A DNA stretch of 64,000 bases from an uncultured Verrucomicrobia subdivision 3 bacterium. Lineage in GTDB: Bacteria; Verrucomicrobiota; Verrucomicrobiia; Limisphaerales; UBA11358. The translations under genes were made by a program, and so were the position numbers. The notes beneath the pieces were generated by a model. The model was not told where the DNA came from. It saw only the letters and a list, made by a program, of their open reading frames with translations, and did no database searches. This document shows positions 53,721 to 62,300 of the stretch, in pieces; positions within the stretch are counted from its first letter, which is position 1, and each line of letters begins with the position of its first letter. The stretch lies in NCBI GenBank assembly GCA_903835255.1, contig CAILMI010000029.1, positions 62,001 through 126,000 of the forward strand, given 5' to 3'.

Positions 53721-54425
53721 TCAGGAAAGGGATTCCAGGATTTTCTCGGCCGCCGCGCGCGGATTTTCCGCCGCGTAAATCGGCCGGCCGATCACCAGCC
53801 AGCTGGCACCCGCCTCCATCGCTTCGCGCGGCGTGAGCGTGCGCTTTTGGTCATCGGCTTTTTCCGAGCCGGTGCGGATGCCGGGCGTGACCAGCTGGAT
53901 TTCAGTCGGCAAAATCTTCCGCAGCGCCACAATTTCCAGCGGAGAACAAACCAGCCCGCGCAGGCCGGAGGCCGCCGCCAGCCGCGCGAGCCGCAGCACC
54001 TGTTGCTCGGGATCCACATCGCAGCCGATCTCGGCAAGCGTTTCCCGATTGGAACTGGTCAACACCGTCACCCCCAGCACGAGCGGCACTGGGCGGCCCA
54101 GCATTTTCGCCGTGTCCTGGGCGGCTTTTTCCGCCGCCCGCATCATCTCGCTGCCGCCACTGGCGTGAAGGGTGAGCATCTGCACATCGAGCCGCACGGC
54201 GGAGGCGACGGCTTTGGCCACCGTGTTGGGGATATCGTGAAATTTCAGGTCGAGAAAAACCGGGGCGCCGGTCGCGCGCACACGGCGCACAATATCGGGG
54301 CCGGCGGCGACAAACAGTTCCTTGCCGATCTTGAACGCGCCCACCGCCGGGGCGATCTGTTCTGCCAGGGCCAGGGCCTGCTCCGCTGATGGGACATCCA
54401 GTGCGGCGATGATAGGGTTGCGCAT
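53721..54425 (-). CDS. pyrF: Orotidine 5'-phosphate decarboxylase
   Basis: A 234-residue TIM barrel: MRNPIIAALDVPSAEQALAL, FKIGKELFVAAGPDIV, then the catalytic VFLDLKFHDIPNTVAKAVAS with the Asp-Lys-Asp network, VCSPLEIVALR and the phosphate-gripper region LVTPGIRTGSEKADDQKR. It makes UMP. It faces the phosphorylase gene and is divergent from hisD, leaving 158 bases for both promoters. Confidence 0.95.
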   Translation of the reverse strand: MRNPIIAALDVPSAEQALALAEQIAPAVGAFKIGKELFVAAGPDIVRRVRATGAPVFLDLKFHDIPNTVAKAVASAVRLDVQMLTLHASGGSEMMRAAEKAAQDTAKMLGRPVPLVLGVTVLTSSNRETLAEIGCDVDPEQQVLRLARLAAASGLRGLVCSPLEIVALRKILPTEIQLVTPGIRTGSEKADDQKRTLTPREAMEAGASWLVIGRPIYAAENPRAAAEKILESLS

Positions 54426-54583
54426 GGCAGGAATTTAAACGAAAAAGGCCTGACGCCACAAGACCCGCCCGCTGTCTGTTTTGAGGGCCGACGGGCTTTT
54501 TATGTCTTGGCCCCTCGTCCGCTCTGGCGTAACCGATGGGCCGCGTTTTGACTTTGCCCCTCCTTTCCCCTAGCCTGCCGGGC

Positions 54584-55876
54584 ATGAAGATTGTCCGTCA
54601 CACCGACGCAAACTATTCTACGAAGGTTCGGGAAGCCGCTGCTGACTCCAGCCTGTTCGATGTCGAAATTGAGCAGCGCACCCGGGCGATTCTGGACGAC
54701 GTGGCGGCGCGCGGAGACGCCGCAGTCCTGGACTTCACGGAAAAATTCGACGGCGCGAGACTTGCCCCCGATCAAATGGCGGTGACGCAGGCCGAATTCA
54801 TGGCCGCCTCGCTCAAGGCGGATGAAGCCCTGCGCGCGGCGGTGGCGGAAGCCGGCGCAAACATCGCCGCCTTCGCCAAAAAATCCCGGCGTAAGGACTG
54901 GTCAGGCAGAAATTCCCACGGCGCCAGCGTGGGGGAAAAATTCGACCCCTTCCAGCGCGTCGGCGTTTACATTCCTGGCGGCACAGCCCCGCTCGTCTCA
55001 ACCGCCCTCATGACCATCACCCTCGCAAAAGTCGCGGGCTGCCGGGAGATCGTTGTCACCACCCCGTGCGGCAGAGACGGCGCGGTCAATCCGGCGATCC
55101 TGTTTGCGGCGCGGGCGGCGGGGGCGACGGAGGTTTACCGGGTGGGCGGTGCGCAGGCGATTGCGGCGCTGGCTTACGGCACGAAGACGATCCGCCGCGT
55201 GCAGAAAATTTTCGGTCCCGGCAACGCCTATGTCAGCATGGCCAAGCGCCTGGTCTTCGGGCGGGTCGCGATTGATCTGCTAGCCGGGCCGAGCGATTTG
55301 CTGGTGCTGGCCGACGACACGGCCCATCCCCGGTATGTGGCGGCGGACATGCTGGCGCAGGCGGAACACGGCTCCGGCCACGAGCGCGTCTGGCTGCTGA
55401 CGACTTCCGGAGCGGTGCTCAAGGGAGTGGAACGGGAAATTGCGCTCCAGCTGCGGACCTTGGATCGTCGCCCCCTCATCCAGCGCGTGCTGGACCGCAA
55501 CACCTGGCTGATTCAAGTGGCGACCGTGGCCGACGGGGTGGCGCTGGCCAACCAACTGGCGCCGGAACACTGCGAAGTCATCACCCGTGCCGCGCGCCGG
55601 GTGAGCGGGGGCATTGTGACGGCCGGAGCCATTTTTTTGGGCAATTGGTCCCCGACCGCGCTGGGGGATTACGTTGCCGGCCCGAGCCATGTGCTGCCCA
55701 CCGATGGCGCCGGCGCCTCGTTTGCCGGCCTGACCGTGGATCAATTCCAGCGGCGCACCAGCGTGGTGGAGTATGGTTCCGCCTCGCTCAAAAAGGCGCT
55801 CAAGACGGTGAAGAAATTCGCGGAGCTTGAGGGGCTTGGCGCGCACGGCAGAAGCGCGGAGCTGCGGGTGAAATAA
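54584..55876 (+). CDS. hisD: Histidinol dehydrogenase
   Basis: The start at ATG 54584 (MKIVRHTDANYSTKVREAAA) gives 430 residues, the family length. FQRVGVYIPGGTAPLVSTAL, VTTPCGRDGAVNPAILFAAR, YRVGGAQAIAALAYGTKTIR and KIFGPGNAYVSMAKRLVFGR are diagnostic; ADMLAQAEHGSGHERVWLLT carries the zinc-binding Gln/His pair and LPTDGAGASFAGLTVDQFQR is near the second site. It performs the last two steps of histidine synthesis. No other his gene is nearby. Confidence 0.95.
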   Translation: MKIVRHTDANYSTKVREAAADSSLFDVEIEQRTRAILDDVAARGDAAVLDFTEKFDGARLAPDQMAVTQAEFMAASLKADEALRAAVAEAGANIAAFAKKSRRKDWSGRNSHGASVGEKFDPFQRVGVYIPGGTAPLVSTALMTITLAKVAGCREIVVTTPCGRDGAVNPAILFAARAAGATEVYRVGGAQAIAALAYGTKTIRRVQKIFGPGNAYVSMAKRLVFGRVAIDLLAGPSDLLVLADDTAHPRYVAADMLAQAEHGSGHERVWLLTTSGAVLKGVEREIALQLRTLDRRPLIQRVLDRNTWLIQVATVADGVALANQLAPEHCEVITRAARRVSGGIVTAGAIFLGNWSPTALGDYVAGPSHVLPTDGAGASFAGLTVDQFQRRTSVVEYGSASLKKALKTVKKFAELEGLGAHGRSAELRVK

Positions 55877-55890
55877 ATTGTCGCCGATTC

Positions 55891-57000
55891 CTAGCGAGCT
55901 CGGCCCAACTCGCGCCGCCGCCCCCAGAGCTCCCGCGGCTTGAAAATGCCGACGGGCGTGATGATGCCCGTGATTAATTCCGCCGGTGTCACATCAAATC
56001 CGGGATTGCGCGCGCCGCTGGTCGGATTGGCCACGCGAATATAAGTCCGCTTCCCCTTCCGGCCCCCCACCACCCCCCAGGCCCCCAACACTTCATCCTC
56101 ATGCCGCTCCTCGATCGGGATGTCGAAACCGCGCCGGAGATCCCAGTCGATGGTGGACAGCGGGATCGCGACATAGAACGGTATTTTGTGGCGCGCGGCC
56201 AAGACGGCTTTGGTGTAGGTGCCAATTTTATTGGCAACCTCCCCGGTCCGACCGAGCGTGCGATCGCTGCCCACGATGACCAGGTCAATTTCGCCGCGCT
56301 GCATCAGATGCCCGGCGGCGTTATCGGCGATGATCTGGTGGGGGATTTTTTGCTGTGCCAACTCCCAGGCGGTGAGCGTGGCGCCCTGGGAACGCGGACG
56401 GGTCTCGTCGCAGAAGACGTGGAATTTCTTGCCCTGCGCCTGAGCCGCATACAGCGGCGCAGTGGCGGTGCCGATGTCCACGAACGCCAGCCAGCCGGCG
56501 TTGCAATGCGTGAGTACCCGCATGCCGTTGCGGATGAGCTTCGCCCCATGCCGTCCGATGGCCTCACAATGGCGCACGTCTTCCCGGGCAAACTCCTCGG
56601 CGGCGGCCAGCGCCAGCGCCTGCTGCTCCGCAACCGTCGCGCCGGCAACCATCGCCGCGCGCACACCATCCATCGCATTGACGGGATCCACGGCGGTCGG
56701 CCGCGCATTTTTCAGGACCTGATACACTGTCTCCACATGGACAGAAAACCGCTTCAGATCGCGTCCACGAAAGGCGAGAGCGCCCTGCGCCAGGCCGTAG
56801 GCGGCGGTGGCGCCGATGGCGCCGGCGCCGCGCACGACCATATCGGCGATGGCGGCGGCGGTGGCGCGAAAATCCGGAGTGCCGACAATTTTAAATTCAT
56901 GCGGCAGCAGCCGCTGCTCAATGAGCCGGACGGCGTTTTGTTTGCGATCAAAGGTGACGGTGCGATGAGGCTGGGGACGGCCGCGGAGGGTGACGTTCAT
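55891..57000 (-). CDS. mtnA: Methylthioribose-1-phosphate isomerase
   Basis: The start at ATG 57000 (MNVTLRGRPQPHRTVTFDRK) gives 369 residues. VVRGAGAIGATAAYGLAQGA, LTHCNAGWLAFVDIGTATAP with the catalytic Cys, FCDETRPRSQGATLTAWELA, and VGSDRTLGRTGEVANKIGTY with the catalytic Asp identify MtnA of the eIF2B-like family. It opens the ribose ring in methionine salvage from methylthioadenosine. The rest of the mtn pathway is not in view. Convergent with hisD, 14 bases apart. Confidence 0.93.
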   Translation of the reverse strand: MNVTLRGRPQPHRTVTFDRKQNAVRLIEQRLLPHEFKIVGTPDFRATAAAIADMVVRGAGAIGATAAYGLAQGALAFRGRDLKRFSVHVETVYQVLKNARPTAVDPVNAMDGVRAAMVAGATVAEQQALALAAAEEFAREDVRHCEAIGRHGAKLIRNGMRVLTHCNAGWLAFVDIGTATAPLYAAQAQGKKFHVFCDETRPRSQGATLTAWELAQQKIPHQIIADNAAGHLMQRGEIDLVIVGSDRTLGRTGEVANKIGTYTKAVLAARHKIPFYVAIPLSTIDWDLRRGFDIPIEERHEDEVLGAWGVVGGRKGKRTYIRVANPTSGARNPGFDVTPAELITGIITPVGIFKPRELWGRRRELGRAR

Positions 57001-57896
57001 AGGTAAAACTAACGAATAAATACTGAAGAACCGCGAAGGGGGGTTCAAGCTGAATTCGGACTCAATTCAGAAGCCATTGACCCAGTTCCCGGCCCAAGGG
57101 CTGGGGCGCCATCAAGAAGTGCGCCCGCCAATATAGCAGTTCTTGGCAACTATGGGACAGGTGGGGCGCGCCGTGCGCGCCGCCGTGGTAAATCCGAACG
57201 CGTGGGTTGGCAATCGCGGCGGGCAGGGGACCGCTCGCTGGGACTTGGATTCAATGGGGTGAGGCTTGTTTTCTAACCACAAGAACTCGTTTTAGCCCTA
57301 ATTCTATTCGGTTTTAAGCTGCCGCTCCGGTTTCCGACCGAGAATCGCGCGGTCAGCGAAACCGAGCGAAACCGGCCGATAAACCCCACGAATCAACCCA
57401 CAACTCCCAACTCACCCCGTCGGGGCATCGGGGGCCAGGGAGAGGTGTGCTCCAATAAATTCGTGTTAATTCGCATAATTCGCGTCAAAGTTTTTGCTTC
57501 ATCAATGGTGTCCAGCGACCCGCCGGCTTGCCGGTTAAAGTCCTCCTCCGCATTTCGCATATTTCGTGTATTTCGCGGTTTAATTTCCCCAATTCGTGTT
57601 CATTCGTGCAATTCGTGTCTCTGGCGGTGCCGTGAACCCCCTGTAATCCACGTCACATAAAAACCTTGCCGCCGCCGTGCGACCTGACAACACTGGCCGC
57701 GACATTGCCAATCAGAATAATTATCACCCACAAGGCCACCTGCTACTCTGCCCAGCAACATAAAATTTGCGTCTCGGCAATGCCCACCCCAACAAATAAC
57801 GTGTGAAAAGTTTTATCTTGGGTGTTTGCAGAGAAGGGCGTAAAACCATTGAGTCATTTAGGTGAATCGTAACGGGTGCCAAATGGGTTTTGGATT
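57001..57896. other. Long spacer with repeats, before the LamG/RHS pair
   Basis: Almost 900 bases without a supported gene. It holds repeat family A copy 4 (57130-57240) and ATTCGTGT-type family D words at 57452-57486 (AATTCGTGTTAATTCGCATA) and 57550-57620 (CATATTTCGTGTATTTCGCG, AATTCGTGTTCATTCGTGCA). The 71-residue frame at 57445-57660 is a translation of these words. The promoter of the LamG gene should lie near 57800-57870. Confidence 0.6.
57130..57240 (+). repeat. Dispersed repeat family A, copy 4
   Basis: AGTTCTTGGCAACTATGGGA, CAGGTGGGGCGCGCCGTGCG and GCGGCGGGCAGGGGACCGCT follow the order of copy 1, with a shortened middle and a degraded right end. Confidence 0.75.
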
Positions 57897-59384
57897 ATGA
57901 AACAATTTAACGGGGACCTAAATATTCCAAAACACATTTGCCTTTCCATGGCAAGGCTGTTGGGTGTGGTCGGTATTTTTTCTTTTGCATTAGGAGTGTG
58001 CGCTCAGGCTCTGCCGGGTGGCGGCGGTGGCGGCGGTGGTGGTGCGACCTACACGCCGCTCAATGTCTGGAATTTCAATGATCAGACCAACTGGACGAGC
58101 GACAATGGTTCCGTCCCAATTTCATTCACCAACCTAGCTTATTCCTACCTCGGCAACGGTTCTTCGCTGGTGGTGAGCAACCCGAATCCCGCATGGCTGC
58201 GGTATCGGGTGGTGGAGACCAGTGGCGTAACAAATCTCACCGTGAATGTTGGGACGGTCTCCTTTTGGTTTGCCCCCAGTTGGTCGGGAACGAATGAGGG
58301 CGGCACTGGGCCGGGCGAGTATGCCCGGCTGTTTGAAGCTGGAGCCTACACCGCCAATTCCAATTACGGTTGGTGGAGCCTTTATGTGGATCCGTCGGGG
58401 GCGAATCTTTATTTTTCAGCGCAGACTAACGACTCATCTACCACATACACCAACTACCTGTCCGCGCCGATTTCCTGGAAGACCAACTATTTCCATTTCG
58501 TCGCCCTGACCTATACCGCCACCAACACGCTGCTTTATCTGGACGGGACGCTTGCCACCAATGGCCCGGGCGTGACGGTATTTCCCGGTGCGAATGCACT
58601 GACCAATGGCTTTTGTATCGGCGGTGACAATACCGGCACTTACCAGTCGCACGGACTTTTCAATAATGTGCAGACTTACAACGCGCCGCTGGACGACGGC
58701 ACGATAGCAGATATTTACAGCCGAACCTTTCCGCTCTACATGATGAATCCTTGGAACCGGGCAATGTGGCCATTTAACAATGCAACATCCAGCCCGTCCT
58801 ATACGCCTTTCGCTGGCTTCAATGCCATCTCCGGACAGGGCAATCTCTTATGGAATGGCTACGCCTCGACTTGTTCGTATGACACGAACATCTGGATTAG
58901 CAACGTCGCAGCGACTCGTGCAGCTAACGGCACGATGAGCATCACTTTTACGATTCAAGGAGGAGCCGATGGCGTTCCGTACGATGTTTTTGCCAACTCG
59001 ATTCTTGCCACTGGCACGAACAGCATTCCGTGGGCGTGGATGGGACAAGGCTATCATTGCAACACTTACACGATTGCCAATCTGTCCAGTTCAGTCTGTT
59101 TCTTAAGATTGGGAACGCCGCAGGACACTTCGGGCATGGGCTTGACCGATGCCTACGAATGGCTGGTAATGCACATCAGTCCCTACGATTCACAAACGGA
59201 CATCTACGGTGTGCCGTTTGCGTGGTATGCGATGAATGGGTTAAACATAAGTTCGGCAACGCAAGACACCGATCAGGACGGCTTGCTGAATTATCAGGAA
59301 TATTTTTACGGAACAAAACCTACCGTATCGGAAGGGTTTTCAATTTGGATCAGTCAACCGGCAACCACCAGCAACCTGCCGTAA
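57897..59384 (+). CDS. Secreted LamG-like (concanavalin A-like fold) protein with poly-Gly segment
   Basis: The start at ATG 57897 (MKQFNGDLNIPKHICLSMAR) gives 495 residues with a signal region LLGVVGIFSFALGVCAQA. A poly-Gly run (ALPGGGGGGGGGA) follows the likely cleavage site. Residues ~55-290 have the LamG jelly-roll pattern: VSFWFAPSWSG, YGWWSLYVDPSGANLYFSAQ, HFVALTYTATNTLLYLDGTL and NNVQTYNAPLDDGTIADIYS. The C-terminal part ends with a calcium-loop-like DTDQDGLLNYQEYFYGTKPT and a short tail. It probably binds glycans or the cell surface. The RHS gene starts 9 bases downstream, so the two are likely one transcript and perhaps partners at the surface. Confidence 0.75.
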   Translation: MKQFNGDLNIPKHICLSMARLLGVVGIFSFALGVCAQALPGGGGGGGGGATYTPLNVWNFNDQTNWTSDNGSVPISFTNLAYSYLGNGSSLVVSNPNPAWLRYRVVETSGVTNLTVNVGTVSFWFAPSWSGTNEGGTGPGEYARLFEAGAYTANSNYGWWSLYVDPSGANLYFSAQTNDSSTTYTNYLSAPISWKTNYFHFVALTYTATNTLLYLDGTLATNGPGVTVFPGANALTNGFCIGGDNTGTYQSHGLFNNVQTYNAPLDDGTIADIYSRTFPLYMMNPWNRAMWPFNNATSSPSYTPFAGFNAISGQGNLLWNGYASTCSYDTNIWISNVAATRAANGTMSITFTIQGGADGVPYDVFANSILATGTNSIPWAWMGQGYHCNTYTIANLSSSVCFLRLGTPQDTSGMGLTDAYEWLVMHISPYDSQTDIYGVPFAWYAMNGLNISSATQDTDQDGLLNYQEYFYGTKPTVSEGFSIWISQPATTSNLP

Positions 59385-59393
59385 AATCACGCC

Positions 59394-62300
59394 ATGACAA
59401 CAGCAAGGAATCTCATCCTCACGATTATTATGCTGGGCGCGTGGAGCGCACAGGCTGGCTATCCCGTGAATTACCAGCCACCGCCGCCGCCGTGCGAAGA
59501 TTGTGTCTGTCCGCCGGGAGCCGGTGGTACAGGCGGTTCATCTGGGGGCGGAGCGGGTGCAGGGGGTGGACATGGTGGATCCGGCGGCGGCGGCAGTTGT
59601 TCTACTTGCTCGCAGAACGGACCCACTCTCGGAGTATCAGGTTCCACCGGAGGAATGCCGGACTGGAAAGTGAACGAGCCGAACATGGATTTGCGGATTC
59701 ACGATGAACCCCTGGCGTATCAATCCAGCGTTGGGCGCGTCTCGTTCAAGATTGATTATTGGCAGCGCGACGACCGCACCCCTTCGGCCAACGTGTTCAC
59801 GCTAGGACAAGGTTGGGAATGTTCGTGGCAGGGCTACGTCGCCACAGATGGTAACCCTGACGACCCTGTGATGCTCTATGCAGCGGGCGGCGGCGAAATG
59901 GAATTCGACGATCTGACCGGCGCGACGCCGAGCTATTATCAAAATCTGCGGATGCTGTCCCTGACCGATACCAACGGTAATTTGGCCGGTTACGAAGTGT
60001 TCCATCCGAGTGGCGCGGTGGATTATTATAAATATCTGGCAACGGACATCAATGGCGTCGTGCAGTTGGCTTATTTGAGCGAAAAAATTGATCCGCAGGG
60101 ACACGCCACCACTTTCATTTATTCGCCGTTCAATCCCGCCACCGGCGTCGTGCAGTTGCATTATGTGGTTGATCCCGATGGCAAGACCAACACGCTATCT
60201 TATACAAATAATGGCACTTTAAATTATCTGATTTCGCAGGTGCAGGACCCGTTCGGCCACACCGCTCACTTCGCTTACGACGCCAACGGCTTTTTGACCA
60301 ACGTGATCGACGTAGCCGGGTTGTCCAGCTCCTTCAGCTATGGAAGTTTTTCAGGGAGCGACAATTGGACTCGTATTTGGAATGGTTCCATGTGGCATCT
60401 TGATACTATTTACAACCCGACTAACTACTGGCTAGACCAGTTGACCACGCCGTATGGCGCGACACGCTTTACATTCACCGACGACAGTTTGGCAAATTAC
60501 GATGCAGCCAACCGCTCGATAATCATCACCGAACCTAACGGCAGTTACCAGATGTTCGTGCATCGCGGCTATACTTCATTCATTGGCGAAATTGAAAATT
60601 CCACTGGCATTCCGTCTAGCACGCCGGATGGCTCTGGCTTGGATGATGGCTGGATCATGTATCGGAACAGTTTTTATTGGGGACGCCAGCAATTTGCAAA
60701 CCTGTCTGCAGAATTTCAGACCACCGGCGCAACGAATTGGGATTTGACGCAGTTGACCTCGCAAGATTATGTAAAAGCCCGATGGAGGAAATGGGCGCAT
60801 TCCGACGATGGCGGGCAATCCGACGCGCTAACAATGGAGCAAGACCCTAGCCCCGACGGCATCAATCCAGGCGAAATGACATGGTTCACCTACCCGAATC
60901 AATCATCGCCTTATTACCAAGGCAGTTCTTCCATGCCTTCGTTGACCATCAAAGTCCTGCCGGATGGCTCGCAATGGTATGAACAGTATCAAACCGATCA
61001 GTGGGGCAACCGCACCAACATCATCAGCACTTGGACGCAGCCGGACGGCAGTGTCGGCACACGCACCAATAGTTACGTTTACGCTGACAACGGGCAGGAT
61101 TTACTAGCCACAATTCGGGCTGATGGCGTGACCAGTGCCTCCTATGGCTATAACAGCAATCATCAAGTCCTTTTTCAAACCAATGCTCTTGGCGAAGTGA
61201 CCCGCTCTACTTACAACAGCAACGAACAGCGGACTAGCACCAGATTGCCAAGCGGGTTCGTCACGACAAACATTTATGGCACAGATGGATTTATCGCACA
61301 GCAAATCGCCATCGGTTTTTCCACCAACAGTTTTACCTACACGAACGGCCTGGTGTACACCCATACCGACGAGCGCGGCCTGACTGTGACAAACACTTGG
61401 GACGCGCTGCAGCGCCTCACTAAAGTTTCTTATCCCGACGGCACTTCAATTTCCTACAGTTACAAAAACCTCGACCTGGCAAAAGTCGTTGACCGCCTCG
61501 GTCACACCACCAGCTACGGCTACAACGCCATCCGGCAGCAAATAGTTGAAACCAACACGCTCAACGGTGTAACCAGATTTGGATATTGCGACTGCGGCGC
61601 GTTGAAATCTATCACCAATGCGCTGGGCAACGTCACTCACTTCAACTACGACAACCAGGGCAATCTGATCAATGTTATCTATCCCGACGGCTACAGCCTC
61701 ACCAATCAATACAACCTCATCCGGCAGTTGACCCAGCGCGGCGATAGCTCTGGTGCGGTGTTGAATTTCAGCTACAACCAACAGGGCTTCCCCATCACTA
61801 TTAGCAACGCTTTTGGCCAGTTAGCCGCCTACGGCTACGATATTAATGACCGCCAGACCAATGTGATTGATGCCAACAACGTGAGCGTCAGCACGACCTT
61901 CGATAATCTGGGCCGTCCGCTCACGCGCAGTTACCCAGACAGCGGCAATGAAAAATTTGGTTACACGCTGAATGTGTCCGGCCCGACCAGCTACACAAAT
62001 CAAAACCGACAGGCGACGATTTACAGCTACGACGCCCTAAACCGCAAGATCAGCGAGGCGTATCCGGGCGTGACCACCAACCAGTTTGCCTACAATGGCG
62101 CAGGGGATCTATTAACCTTGACCGATGGTCGGCACCAGGTGACGACGTGGTATTTGGACATATTTGGCAGAGTGACCAGCAAAGTGGATGCGCTGAACCA
62201 CACGATGTTCAATTACGCCTACAACGCCAACGGCTGGTTGACCAACCGTTGGACGCCGGAGAAAGGGAACACATTTTACACCTTTGATGCCGCAGGCAAC